Below are positions 10,691 to 22,592 of a stretch of 64,000 nt of DNA, piece after piece; position 1 is the first letter of the stretch, and each line of letters begins with the position of its first letter. A model generated the notes under the pieces. That model did not search any database, had not been told where the DNA came from, and saw nothing but the letters and a program-made list of their open reading frames with translations. Origin of the DNA: [Phialemoniopsis] sp. UDSM-2020 (Eukaryota; Ascomycota; Sordariomycetes; Thyridiales; Thyridiaceae); assembly GCA_018873225.1 (NCBI GenBank), contig JAEILZ010000001.1, positions 7,812,001 to 7,876,000 on the forward strand, read 5' to 3'. Made by a program: the position numbers and the translations under genes.

Positions 10691-13600
10691 TCAAAGCGAC
10701 GACGTCTCGGCCCCCACACCGCTGCCGGGCGCCCCGGCCACCGGCTCGAGGCCCTCGAGGATGCGCCTCGCGGCGTCGATGCGCCGCCGAAACATCCTGC
10801 TCTCTGCGCTCGCGCGCCCGCTCTCCGTCAGGCCCAGCACGCACCGGCCCAGCCCGGCGACGGTGCGCTCGACGAGCGCCTGGTCCTCGCGCGACAGGCC
10901 GCCGACCTGCGGGCCACCTGCGCCGGCGCCCGCCGCGATGCCCAGCGACGACGCGCTTCGGACGCTGGCCAGGCTCGCAGAGTACTTGTGGTGCAGGGCC
11001 TGCAGCGCCGCCGAGCGAGAAGGCTCGGCCGCCGTGTCGCCCTGCTGCTGCTGCTGGACCGCCGGCTCGCGCGCCGTGGTGGTGGTGACGGGCGACGCGC
11101 TGCCGTTGGACGAGGGCGTCTTCTTCTTGCCGGCGCTGTTCGCGACGAGGGGGAAGCTGCGGTGCGTGCCGGTCGAGTCGAACGACGAGACCGAGGGCCG
11201 GTGCAGCGTGTGGGCGGCGCTGCTGGCGGGCCGGCGGGCGAGGGCGGCGGCGGGCGGGCCGTGGTGTGGGCGCTGCTCCTCGGCGCTGTGGCGCTTGTTG
11301 GGCGTCGTCTCCGTCGTGGCGGGCGCCGAGCTGAACGTGTTGCTCTTCTTGCGCGCCATGGGCGGTGGCGGTGTCGCTGGCCGTTGCGAGCGGCTTGTGA
11401 CAGGCTCGCTCTCGCCCACGTCTTCTTCCTCTTCCTCCTCCTCGACCACGTACTCGTCGATGACGGCGGTCTCGTCTGCCGCCGCGGGACCCCTCGCCGT
11501 GTCGAAGCTCGAGCGGTTGGTGCTGTAGCGCGAGGCGCGGCCCTCGGTGGCCGTGGCGAACGAGTCGACCGTCGAGACGGAGCCGGCGCTGCCCCGGCGG
11601 GTGCGGCTGCGGGACCGCGACTTCTTGCCGTACGCCGTCGGCCCGCGCGTCGTCTCGACCGAGTCCTCGGAGCTGAAGCTGCCGCGGCCCGCCAGCCGCT
11701 GCTGGTTGATGGTGCCTAGCGCACTGTGTAGAATAAAGTGCTCATAGTCGAAGGCATCCTCGCGGTCCTCGTGTGAAATTGGATGTTGGAAAGCGTCGTG
11801 GTACTCGGACTCGCCCGTCTCGCTCTCCCAGTCGGTGCCGGCCGTGGCGAAGCCGTCTTGGTTCTCGTCCGAGGGTAGGCCGTCGCCGTTCTCCGTCCGC
11901 AGGTCGCTCTCGTCCTCCTCCTCCTCGTCTTCCTCCTGTATGGTCTCGGTCTCCCTTCGTTGCGGGTCCGCGCCGAGGTCCACGACGGGCGTCTCTATGA
12001 ACTGGCCGTGGTGGTGTGGGTGGGTGAGCTTCGTAACGCCGTTCTCCTGGCTCTCGTAGCCGCTCATAAGAGAGTCGTCCTCTGTGGCCTCGTCAAAGGA
12101 AGACCTCGCCTTCTTGGGGGTCGATTGGCCCTCCTCCTCGCTCTCGCCGTCCACGGTCGACGCCTCGCCGTTCCAGGGATTACGGCCGGACACGTCGTTC
12201 GGGGTGGATGCGGACTTGGGGATCGCGTCGTTGGGCTCGGACCCGTACCACTGCTCTATTCGGGCGTGCGTAAAGGGGCTCGGCGTCCTCAGGCTCTGGA
12301 GACTCCGCCTCTTCATGCTGTCCGCCCGCGCCTGCTCGCGCAGGGACGAGATCTTGCCCTTGAGATCCTTCATCTGGTCCTTGAGGTCGCGCATCTGAGC
12401 GACGGACGCAGATCTCGTGAGCCCCTTTTCGTTGAACGAGCCAAACGTTGGGCTCAAGAACGTGTCGAGCTGCGCGCTCTCGTGGCTCGGCCGGAGTAGG
12501 TCGGGCGAGGCCGCATCTTCGCTGACCGACTCCGACCCTCTGTCTCGCGCAGAGTCCGCCGATATCCTGTAGCTCGTTTCTTCCTGCTCCATGGCCCCGT
12601 TGAGGTCCTCCCGTATCTGGCCCAGACTCTGTGACGATATCAGTGGTTGTCTGTACCCGCCCGCGGCTCCGAGCGCGCTCGCCGACCTTTGGGTGTACTC
12701 CTTGGGGGCCGCGTCGAGTCTCAGGGCATTATCGCTGCCTATGCGCGCATGCCCGGGCGCGAAGACGGTGGTAGAAGGATCACGGAGGCGGAGGGGAAAC
12801 GGCGGGGTCGGCGTCGAGCCGTCGGAAAAGCCCGTCGGCGAGGACGTTTGCAGAGAGCTGCGTGCGCGGGTGAGGTTGCCTTCCATAGTCTGTACAGTAG
12901 GTATCGTTAGCTCAAGTCTCTTCCCAATACGAGAGTCCCAGTGACCAAGCATACCGTCAATCTCCTCTTCGCGTTGGCCAGGATCTGCTCTGCCCTCTTG
13001 CTAAGGTCCGTCGTAGAGTGCTGGTCCTCGTTGCCGCTGCCGCCGTTGACGCTGCTGCCGCCGCTGACGGAAGGGGCGTCGAGGGTCAGCCTGTTGGCCG
13101 CGGCCAGGGCAGGCTCGCGAGCGGGCGAGTCGGGCACGTACGACTCGGCGACGCTCTCCTCGTCATCTCCCTGGAAGACGCTGTCGCCGACGCTCATCGA
13201 GTCGTCAAAGTCGGCAAAGAGGTCGGGCCGGTCCTGGGTGGTGATGGTGCTGGTGCTGTCGCCCGAGCCGCGGCGCAGCCTCTCTTTGGAGGCCTGCTCC
13301 TTGGCCCGGCGCTTCACGCTGTCGAGCACGCGCGTGGGCGAGGACAGGTAGTCGGCCATGTTCTCCTTGTCCGCGAGGACCTGGCGCTCCGGGGCGGGGC
13401 CGCCGGCGGCGCGGTGGCGCGAGGAGGCGGGCGAGGGCCTGCCGACAGTGCTCTCGACCTCGGTGACCTCGCCAATGTCGGACAGCATGGTGCCGTTGCC
13501 GTATATGATGGGGGTGGTCGGGGTGATGGGCCCGGCGGTGAAGGTGAGGGCGTGCAGGTCGACGGCCGAGGCGGCGGCGTGGGCGTTCTTCCACATCATG

Positions 13601-13761
13601 AGCGGCGAGTGGGACCGGTCGTCGTCGTAGCCCGGGGAGGAGGCGCGCTCGTACTCGGGTAAAATCATGTCGGGGTTCGTCAGGGTGGGCGACGGGGGCT
13701 GCGGCGGGTAGGGCTGCGGCATGGAGCCCGCCCGGTTCGAGGAGGGATCCATCATGGCCAT
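10691..13761 (-). CDS. Unrecognised large low-complexity protein
   Basis: Model of 1001 residues in two exons, 12955-13761 (first) and 10691-12889. The 65-base intron preserves frame (RRLT|TMEGN). I do not recognise the family. The protein is dominated by Ser, Thr, Pro, Glu and Asp, hence mostly disordered. Visible landmarks are a basic helix around residues 145-165 (DSVKRRAKEQASKERLRRG), a predicted coiled coil near 433-466 (QMRDLKDQMKDLKGKISSLR), a compact aromatic motif DAFDYEHFILHSALG near 647-661, a run of glutamates near 755, and a more ordered, likely helical C-terminal part around 920-985 (LSREDQALVERTVAGLGRC). No signal peptide or membrane span. The ordered islands inside disorder suggest a scaffold or regulatory protein. 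That is inference. Confidence 0.75.
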
Positions 13762-16087
13762 GTCTGTCTGGGCTGCTGCCGTGAGGGTGGTGCTGCTTGC
13801 AGAAGCGAGGGCAGGGAAACGGGAGGAGGCAGAAGCGAGCGCGAGAGAGAGGGTGAATCAATTAGAGGGTGCTGCTCCGAGCGCAGACCGCTGGGCGAAT
13901 GGCGCGCCGCCCTGTCGTATCTTGAGGGACTGCAGGTTGGTATCGGTTCAGTTTGATGTCGTGCATGTACACTTGGTAATTAACCGCAGAGGCACCGTCG
14001 GTCGACAAGCCGTGGGTAAATTGGAGGAGGCTATCCAGGTGCACAGCCGCCGTAGAATAGCACGGATGGGGGGTGCGCAGTGGTTGTCGTGATGTCTCGG
14101 CTTGGGAGGTGAGGTGGAATCTTGCTCATGGATGGCCGGACAATGAGGGAACGAGCGAGCTCCTTGACCGGTACTAGCCAAATCCAAGTGCGGTGCGCAG
14201 TAGGAGCACCGCGTCGAAAAGAAGGTGTCGCCTGCTGTGCAAGCAGAAGTAGATTGATGGGATCGAGTGCCGGATGCGCCAGTAAGAAAAAAGTCGGGGG
14301 TGGGGATGCAACATGCAGCATGCACCTGCACCTGCACCGCGCTGCTGGCTCTCTCAACTCTCTGTGTGTCTCGTCGGCCTTCAATTTGCTCCGTCTGTCT
14401 CGAGCAGGTATGAGCTGATATCTTTCTTTTCTTGTCTAGTTCTGGGGATTTGGTCTTGCTTTGATGGTCCGACTTTCTGCAGCCACAGAGTACGGAGGTA
14501 TGGAGGGTTTTCCTTTCTCTGGCCTGTGATTGCTTCGACATGGACCCTAACCAGGGTTCTCATGTTCCTTTTGATCTTACGGAGTACAAACAAAGTAACT
14601 AGGTACGGTCAAGTACATGAACGAGATCTACGGAGTAGTTACACGTTGGCCAGAAGCAAGGGGGTCACAGCTGGGGTCACTCTACTCCCTATCTAGCTTG
14701 ACGAACCCGGAGCCTAGAATCTACTGTCGCATTCGAATCGATCTTGGAACCATTGGTTTCCCTTTCATGGAAAATCTGGAACAGAAACATTTGATTCACG
14801 GCAGATGCAACGATACCCTCGGCATCGCTCTATCTCTCTGTGTCATTTTTGTCATTTCCCAACGGTCGGGCTAGTCTCGACGCGGCGCGCTGTCGGCATC
14901 TGTCAAGAGCCACCACACTTTGGCTCTTTGTCTAGTTTACTCCGTAGTCAATTCACGAGACGAGGGACCGCCCATAGAGAAAATAAAAAGGGGGTATGCA
15001 TTTACTTGCAGGGGGGTTGCCAGGTACACCCACGGCTGGTGCCGCAAGTGACCAGGAACGGCGGTAACTAACTTTAATTGCCCCCAAGCAATTGTGTTTC
15101 CACGCCCGGCATTCTGGTCGCAGTACCGGGACGAAAGGGTTTGTCTTGGACAGAGACATCAAGTGGATTGACACCTTCTGTACGGAGTATTGCAGCACTG
15201 ATGAGTCCTCTTCGTTTACGTCGAGTCTCGAACCTTGGCGTGTCGACAGGAGGATCGTTGCTAGCGAGCAACTTCATCATGCAGGTGTAAATTAGACTCT
15301 GCCAGGGTCGGTGCAGCACCTTGAGCACTTGCATGGCGGTCGATATGATACCTGTCAGCGCTATGGATCCTCCTCCATGCCGCCCGCGGGAGAAACAACG
15401 ATGCCACTTTGGGTCTAGAAACACTCCCGTTCTCGAAACAATGGCGCCAATCAGCATTTGCATCCATGTCCGTGTGCCACGGACCATTTTGACATCTTCC
15501 AGAACCGCGATGGACGTTCTGCTGCATTGAGCATTGATACTTCCAAACTTTGCACGCTGCCGGTTTCATTCGCAATTGCGACCTTTGAGTTTTACTTGTC
15601 TGTTTCTGTGAAGCTGGCATCATCGCTTCTGTATATGCCTACTTGGTATGTTTTTTGATACAGCGCTCTCAGGGTTGGACATAGACACTCCCCTCTCTGG
15701 CAGGTAGGAAAGCAATCAAAGTCGTAGAATGCCCATTGAACATTTTAAAATCCTTTTACTTCTTTGATTCTCGCCAATGCCATCTGCTTTTGCTCTAAGT
15801 TGACGGTATGGGCAACAGTCATCTGCATCGTCAGGTGCAAGTATTGGTGCTGAAGCCCCTCTGGAACCCGACGCACAGACTGCTAACAGGCCATTGGTCA
15901 ATCCTACCTTGGACCCTCAAAAATTTCCAGACGACAATCTTCGACTCCAACCAGCCTTGTGGATGGCCTCTTACGCCCTCCGCTGCACGACAACCTTCCA
16001 ATTCCTCAACGCCATACACTCCTTGAACCCAAGAAAGAAAGGTTCTTCAGGTCCCGGTCAAGCCACGCGGACCCCGCCCGCATAATA
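13762..16087. other. Long intergenic region with a nonamer cluster
   Basis: A 2.3 kb gap between two divergent genes (the 1001-residue protein and bL21m). Open frames are short and unconvincing. The notable content is four exact copies of TACGGAGTA, in both orientations, between 14578 and 15189, reported separately. The rest should hold two promoters. No transposase, RNA gene or terminal repeats recognised. Confidence 0.55.
14578..15189. repeat. Cluster of the nonamer TACGGAGTA
   Basis: Exact copies lie at 14578-14586, 14629-14637 and 15181-15189 on the plus strand and at 14938-14946 on the minus strand (TACTCCGTA). A near copy, TACGGAGGTA, is at 14491-14500. A given nonamer is expected by chance about once per 130 kb when both strands count, so four in about 610 bases is striking. 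Confidence 0.7.
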
Positions 16088-16717
16088 ATGAGCAAACACC
16101 TCCTCCGCTCCGTCCAGGAGCTCCGAGGCCCCATCACGCGACGCCTCCTCTCCCGGCCGCCTCAACACCAGGCCTCGCCGGCTACAGCAGCACTCCAAGC
16201 CATCCGGCACTTCAACACCACCCCGTCGCACACACCATCCCAGCCCTCAGCACCGACGCCAGCGGCGCCAGCAGCCTCTTCCTCATCCTCGCCGTCCTCC
16301 ACCCTCCACTCCCTCCTCCCCCTCCTCGCCGCCCAGCCCGGCGGCCGCTACGCGACCCTCCACATCCACGGCCGCCCCTACCTCGTCACCGAGGGCGACA
16401 GCGTGCGCCTGCCCTTCCGCATGCCGGGCGTCCAGCCGGGCGACGTCCTGCGCCTCGACCGCGCCACAAGCATCGGCAGCCGCGACCTGACGCTCAAGGC
16501 CCCCGGGTCCGGCGACACGAGCACCTCGGCCAACGAGCCCGCGTACATCGACCCGTCGCTCTTCGAGTGCAGGGCCATCGTCCTCGGCCTCGAGAGCGAG
16601 CCCATGCGCGAGCTCGTCAAGACGAAGCGCCGCCAGCGCCGGCGCAAGACGGTGCGCAGCAAGCACAAGTACACGGTGCTGCGGGTGCAGGAGCTGAGCA
16701 TCAAGAGCAGCGCCTGA
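16088..16717 (+). CDS. MRPL49: Mitochondrial large-subunit ribosomal protein bL21m
   Basis: A single exon of 209 residues. The first 60 or so residues are basic and serine-rich without acidic clusters (MSKHLLRSVQELRG, then ITRRLLSRP), as expected for a mitochondrial targeting peptide. The L21 fold follows: YATLHIHGRPYLVTEGDSVRL, then PGDVLRLDRATSIGSRDL, and a basic C-terminal part KTKRRQRRRKTVRSKHKYTVLRV. This protein is part of the mitoribosome large subunit. It corresponds to yeast Mrpl49. The frame is open to an earlier ATG at 15959, but only the start at 16088 gives a targeting-like N-terminus. Convergent with MPS1 (830 bases between stops). Confidence 0.88.
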   Translation: MSKHLLRSVQELRGPITRRLLSRPPQHQASPATAALQAIRHFNTTPSHTPSQPSAPTPAAPAASSSSSPSSTLHSLLPLLAAQPGGRYATLHIHGRPYLVTEGDSVRLPFRMPGVQPGDVLRLDRATSIGSRDLTLKAPGSGDTSTSANEPAYIDPSLFECRAIVLGLESEPMRELVKTKRRQRRRKTVRSKHKYTVLRVQELSIKSSA

Positions 16718-17547
16718 GAGGCGGGTGCTAAATGGGGTAGTACTGGAGGAGAGTGTGTTGTTACTGGGGCCTCGTGGAGGAGGAGGAGAGGCTATAGTGG
16801 AATAAGAGAAATGCTCCGACAACCTGTTTGAAGAGGGCCAGATGGACGGTTCACAGTCTCTTTGTATAATTGCAACATCAGATTCCATCTAGACGGGCTT
16901 CCATAGCTCAGCATGTACGAGTGGAAGAACGGCTTGTCCGTACTGTACAATAGGAGAACATATCATCACCAGGTTGTGTCGTGCACTGACACATATAAGG
17001 GACGTGAAGAGAGAAGATCATGTCAAGTTTGCTCGAGGGGCTTTGTGAAAGAATATATAAAATGTCCCGAAAACGCCGAGGATCTAGATGTGCACTACAA
17101 AAACAGGCCTCCCCATAATCCAAAGGACGAGTGAGCATGCCAATGTTGCCAAAAGGCATGATGGTAATTACGGATCAAACCCCCAGCGGAGAAATAAGTA
17201 CACAATGGCCTCGCCCCTGACCAACAACAATGTATATACATATAGACGAAAAAGACAAACAGTAGTGGGAATCTCTTGAAGCTTTTAGTGCTTGCTTTGG
17301 AACAACGAACGGCAACCACCCGGAATCAATCTCTTTTCGCTCCCAAGTATGAGAAGAAACGCCGAGAAGTGAAGGTGAAAAAAGAAGACAAGAAAAACGC
17401 AATGGTGGAACAAACACAAAAAACACGGAAATCTCAATGCATGAAGCCCCCCTCCCTGCCTGTCCCCTCGACTAGGCGATCCTCCTCGTCGTCGATCGTT
17501 CATCATTCATTATCCAAAGGCTGGGACGGCACGACGCCGGCCAGAGG
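16718..17547. other. Intergenic spacer, convergent genes
   Basis: An 830-base gap between the stops of bL21m (+) and MPS1 (-), probably two 3' untranslated regions. I see nothing coding in it. A few bases near 16893-16925 faintly resemble fungal 5S rRNA but the match does not extend. Confidence 0.55.
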
Positions 17548-20344
17548 TCACCTCCTCTCCTCCTTGACGCCAGTGGCTTTCCTGACGCTCGCCCAATAGG
17601 CGCCGGGCCACGCGCCGAGCGCCTCGCTCTCGGTCGGCATGCGCTCGCGGCACCGCGCCACCACGCTCTGGATGATGCGGCCCAGGAGCTCCTCGGTGAC
17701 GGGCAGGGCGCCCGCGCCGCCGACCATGTCGATCTCGACCGGGTACAGGAAGGCGTCCGTCGGCTGCAGCAGCTCCTCGCAGGTCGGCCGCTGGTGCTGC
17801 TCGCGGTTCAGGCAGCGCTTCATGGTGCGCAGGAGCGAGGGCGGCACGGCCACGCCGCCGAGGCCCCGCTCGGGGAAGTCGATTGCGTGGTTCCAGTTGA
17901 TGATGGCGTGGCAGCGCGCCATCTGGTTCTGGATGTGGCCAAAGGGCGGGGACCCGTAGACCATCTGGTACAGGATGCAGCCCAGACTCCACACGTCGCT
18001 AGGCTTGCCGAGCTTCATCAGCTTCGGGCCCTTGGGCCCGTGTGGCAGCGAGCCGGGCCGGCCGCCAAAGTTGGCCGACGTGAAGGCGTACTGCTGCGAA
18101 TCCATGAGGGACTCGGGAGACATGTAGTTGGGCGTGCCGATCTGGGTCTCGCGGTGGACGTTGACCGTCTCGTCGGTCTGGATGGCGTTGGCGATGCCAA
18201 AGTCAATGAGCTTGAGTCGGCCCTGCACCATGACAAAGTTGGCGGGCTTGAGGTCAGAGTGCACAATGTCGTTAGCATGGACAGCCTGGAGGCACTCGAG
18301 CATCTCTTTCCAGTAGAAGCGGATGAAGACGGGGTCGAGCTTGGACCCTTCTGGGTTCTGGCGCACACGGAGCAGCGAGTTGAGGTCGAGCTCGCCCATT
18401 TCCATGAGCTGCATATGTTGGTCAGCGATCAAGATCATCAATGGGCAGGGGAATACAGTCACTCACCAGACTCAGCATCTGCTTCTCCTTGTTCATCTCG
18501 CAGTCAAACAGCTGGATGACCCGGTCTACTCCCGAGAGCTTCTTGAGGAGGTCGATCTCGCCCAGATAACCCCGGATCGTCGTCTCGTCGGCGTTCTCGA
18601 TCGATACCCGCTTGAGTGCAAACATCTTGCCGTTCTCGGCGGTGACCTTGTACACCTTGGCACTGCCACCGCGGCCGATGCAGTCGACACGCTGATATGA
18701 CCGTCCGTTGACCTTGAGCAGAATGCGCTGCTTCTTGCTAGCCTGTGCCGTCGTTGCGGCGCCCGCCGTCGCTGTGGCCGTCTCCAAGACGCTCATCTTG
18801 GGCGGCGGCGGCGGCGGTGCCGGACGGCGCGGCGTGTTCTTGCTGAGAGCAGCCAGAACCTTGCGGTCGGGCGACGCCACGGCGGGCTTAGCAGCGCTGC
18901 CGATGTCGACGCTCAATGGTCGGAGGGGCTTCTTGTCCAGATCCTTGTCGGCGAGGATCGAAGATTTCTTGATGCTAGCAGGGATCTCGTTCTCCTGGTC
19001 GTATGCCGATGGAATCACGGGCCTCGGGGCGCGGATCCTGTAGTGAGGAATCTCAATCTCGTCGCCGCTCTTACCGCCCGCGGGCGACGTTCGGGCCGCC
19101 GGATCAGATGGGGCTTGGTTCCTCAGAGACGCTCTTGCGGAGTCCTTGGCGCTGACAGGGCTGCCAGATGCGGCAAAGTCGCGAGCATAGGGAGCGTAAA
19201 AGGACGAAGCGGCCCCGTCACCTTCGTTCGGCTGGCTCTCGCGCTCCTGGCTGCCTGCCAGGTAGTCTCCATTCTCATCGACGGGGCTGTTCTCTTCGTC
19301 CTCCTCGCTCTGTCTTCTGCGACCACGGCGGGCCGGGCCGCTCAGGAAGCTGCCGGGGACCTTACCGATGCGCTTGATGCGCATGGAGCTCTGCAGCGCA
19401 GGGTCGCTTTCTTTTCCTCTGACACTAGTATTGAAACGAGAAACGCTTCCCTGGGGGCGGCCGATAGTAGCGGGGTCCTCGGGCTGCTCGTGGTCGCTCT
19501 GTTGAGCAGACCCCGATCTTTTGGAGGACATGCCTGACGACCCTGAGAGCCTGGCCTTGTTGCCTGAAGAGCCGACGGCAATCTGGACTCTCCTCCTGGC
19601 GCTAGCAGGAGTGTTGACGCTCGGCTGTGGCTGTTCGGGCTGCTGCTGCGGTTGCTGCTGGCTCTCCAACTGGCTTCTGTCCTCCGCTCTGTCCGCCATC
19701 CTGTCCCTGCTCGGCGGGCGACGGCTCGGCTTCGACGACGAGAGAGATCGCCGCGGCGGGATCTGGTTGGGGAGACCGCCAGCGGGGGTGGTGCTGAGCC
19801 TGACCACTCTCTTCCTTGGCGCAGGGCTGCTGTCGCGGCTGCGAATCGGCGACGTGGGCCGCGAGGAAGAGATCTGCGCGCTGCCCGACCGGACATGTCT
19901 CCTAGTCTGCCTGACAGCAGGGCCCTCTGGCGGCGCTTCTCCTCCAGCTGACGAGGTGGACCTGTTAAGTGCGCTCCTCCTCCTAGTCATGACTGCCGGC
20001 CCCTGCGCCGCCGCGGCGGCGTGGTCGACATGGCCACCAGCCGGCTGTGCACCGGCTGCCGACGCGCTGCCGTCATTGAGCAGGGCCTTGGTGAGAGCGC
20101 TGAGCTTCATAGGCACCGGGATCTCATCATCGGAGCTGTCATTGAGTGTTGAAAACTGCTGCGGCTGTGAAGCCGACTTTTGTTCCGCATCCCCGCTGGC
20201 GACGACGGGATGTACGGGGTTGGACTCGCTACGTCCAAGCTGTGGGCGGGACGACGGCCGTCTGACTGCCTGCCTTGCTGATGTTCTCCGTCCGAGGGAG
20301 TAGTGGCTGCCCTGGGCCATTGGGGTGGGTGAGGCTGCTGACAT
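17548..20344 (-). CDS. MPS1: Mps1/Mph1 dual-specificity spindle checkpoint kinase
   Basis: Model of 912 residues in two exons, 18467-20344 (first) and 17548-18408, joined in frame inside the kinase N-lobe (MLSL|LMEMGELDLNSLL). The first 540 residues are disordered, basic and Ser/Pro/Gln rich. The kinase domain starts near 550: glycine loop IGRGGSAKV at 556-564, ALK lysine at about 578, catalytic HSDLKPAN at 676-683, DFG at 695-697, activation segment GTPNYMSPE at 717-725. HSDLKPANF with a GE-DLNS-L hinge is characteristic of the Mps1/TTK family, which acts at kinetochores in the spindle checkpoint and at spindle pole bodies. The C-terminal tail is basic (VRKATGVKEERR). The start is the first ATG in the frame. 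The open frame upstream begins only with TTG. Confidence 0.93.
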
Positions 20345-21207
20345 GTTGTCGGTCGCTTGCTTTTGCTGTTGTTCTCGTGCGCTCCTTGCAAATTGTTGTT
20401 CATGTACCAAATCAGATGCCCTGTCGATGCAGTCGTATCGTAGTCGCGTCGTGTTGGGGTTTCCGTAGCCTGGCAAATTTACGCGATTTGTCGTCAATCA
20501 AATGGTGCTCTATGCTGGGAAAGATCCCATGGCCCGGTTCTGGAGAATCGCAGCCCAGAAAAAGATGCAACGCTTTGCAGAATGATGGATCGTGAGAAGT
20601 GGATGGCACCGAATACTTGCTGTGCCCGGCATGTATAATTGGTGTCGGCTTATTTTGGACCGGGGTTCGGGAGCCAATCACATCATCATAGTCCGTTGCC
20701 GCGAGCAACGGACGCGATTTAGAGATCCTGGCACGGGGGACCCATTTAAAATTTGGAACCTTATGCGAATCGAGATAAGACTGGGACCGCGAATGAATTC
20801 TTGGCCTGAGGCTCCAATTGAGGGTTCAAGAACTTTGGCAAAAACGACAGTATGCATGCAACAATTTGAACCAGCCTCAGGAAATGGAGCTGTAAGTTCG
20901 GTTCACCACGAGTCACTCGGTCACATAGCTTGGTCACAATTCGAAATGGAAGAGAACGACAAAGGGCGCAAAACAATCGTGGACAAGCCACACAGACCCT
21001 GGTCTGGTTCGAGGAAGCAATGCTCTTTTCCATTTGCCGTCTAAATGACCCGTACGACGCCCCAATGCCACAGCCTCGGCCGGAACCAATAAACACCAGA
21101 TCCTCCCAAGCCACGGGTGGGCGGCCAGGCTTTTGACCAAATGCGCATTACATCTCCGAATGACCCCGAAACCGTAAAGTCGTCGTAGATCGTAGTAGGG
21201 AGACCGC
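20345..21207. other. Upstream region of MPS1 and 3' region of P2
   Basis: An 863-base gap between two minus-strand genes. The part next to MPS1 is open in the MPS1 frame for about 50 codons and CAA-rich, more like a leader than protein. Nothing else is recognised. Confidence 0.5.
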
Positions 21208-21620
21208 TTAGTCGAAGAGACCGAAGCCCATGTCGTCGTCGGACTCCTCCTTCTCCTCCTCCTTCTCCTCGGCGGGAGCGTCGGCAGCGGCGGCACCACC
21301 GGCAGCGGCACCACCAGCGGCGGCAGCGCCACCAGCACCACCGGACGGGACGGAGGCGAGCTTGGACGAACCCTCGGCGATGAGCTGTAGAAACACACAC
21401 ATGTTAGTTGTCGTGAAAACCGTTTCAGGTCTAGGACACCCAGGTCTCTGTGGAGCCGTACCTCGTTGATGTCCTTGCCCTCGAGCTCGGAGATCAGGGT
21501 GCTGAGGCGCTCGTCATCGGCCTCAATGCCAACCGACTCAAGGACGCTCTTGACGTCCTTGGCGGAGGGCGAGGTGTTGCCGGCGAGGCCGAGGAGGAGG
21601 TAAGCTGCGAGGTGCTTCAT
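21208..21620 (-). CDS. RPP2: 60S acidic ribosomal protein P2
   Basis: Model of 111 residues in two exons, 21462-21620 (first) and 21208-21384. The start [15 protein letters not shown] and the helical dimerisation domain [21 protein letters not shown] are diagnostic for P2 rather than P1. After the intron ([15 protein letters not shown]) comes an Ala/Gly-rich hinge and then the conserved acidic end [12 protein letters not shown], which recruits translation factors to the ribosomal stalk. Size is as expected. Yeast has two P2 paralogues (RPP2A and RPP2B), so the letter is not assigned. SPT2 starts divergently 972 bases upstream. Confidence 0.97.
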
Positions 21621-22592
21621 TTTGAATGTGTCTGTAGGGGAACAAATTTGTTAGAATGGTTTGCTCTAGGTTGCGCAACAAAATCTATGTCGGCGGTGGC
21701 GGGGCATCGGCCGGGATAGACAGCAATGCGCGGAGCAGGAGACAGAGTGCGTCAGGTGTACGGAATGCGACCTACTTTTTATGTGTTGAGGGAAAAGAAC
21801 ACGAGATATCAATCGTTTTAACCGCAAACTTGACGGAGACTGATTCTTCGAGTTCGCGAGAGGTGACGGTTGGATGTGACGGATTGGGAAACCTGCGAAC
21901 TTTTGGCAGACCAGTTTTGTGTGGAGGGCACTAATTATTTTTTTGCCTGGGCCAAAAGTTGCAGTCACATGACCTTAGGGCGAGACTGGGCACCTATGGC
22001 ATTCAAGCCACAGGTGGCTTGCGAGTGGGACCAGAGCCAACCAGGACGAAGGAGATTGCAAAGGGAAGTGGGGGGGACGGTTGGGTGACAGCTGGAGGTC
22101 CTTATCGGGCTGGCAGGTACCTAGCGCTGAAGGTACCCAGCTGCTTGAGCGCTACAGCGACCTACCAACCAGACAATGCCCCAACATTGCCTCCATTCAC
22201 CATTCATGCAGTCTCCGAGTCCCAGACCTTCTTTGTTCTTCTCTGCCTTGTGTTTGTGCCAGCGCCCAGCAAAACCCTCTCGTCTCGCCAAGCCGAGGAA
22301 AAGTATAAACTAGCAGACCATCTGGCGACATATTCTGGTTCTTTTTGCTCGTCTATCCACGTTGCCCTTTGCCAACAGGCTCACCTAGCAAACTCGAAAG
22401 ACGTGCACCAAGTCTCCAGACTCGCTTCCACTGATTCACAGTCTCTCGAATACCAAGTCTCTCGATATGCATTTACGCTGAGTAGGACAGCCCCCAGGAC
22501 AGCGATTGCAGTCACCATCTTGTCTTCGAAGGCCCCTCCAGGGATTCTTTTCTATACTTACCAGTGTCTTTGGGACTGGCCACATCGTCATC
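21621..22592. other. Divergent promoter region P2/SPT2
   Basis: 972 bases between the start codons of the ribosomal P2 gene (-) and SPT2 (+). It presumably carries both promoters. Short open frames only, and no element that I can identify with confidence. Confidence 0.5.

Noticed and set aside
15220..15245. A tRNA B-box-like sequence on the minus strand (GGTTCGAGAC)
   Set aside because: The flanking bases cannot form a T-stem, and no A-box or acceptor stem was found at the proper distance.
16893..16925. Short similarity to fungal 5S rRNA (GGGCTTCC...CTCAG)
   Set aside because: The match covers only scattered bases and lacks the rest of the molecule and its internal promoter. No 5S gene can be supported.
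20345..20497. Extension of the Mps1 reading frame by 51 codons
   Set aside because: The only start available is TTG. The sequence is CAA-rich and leader-like. The first ATG is at 20344.
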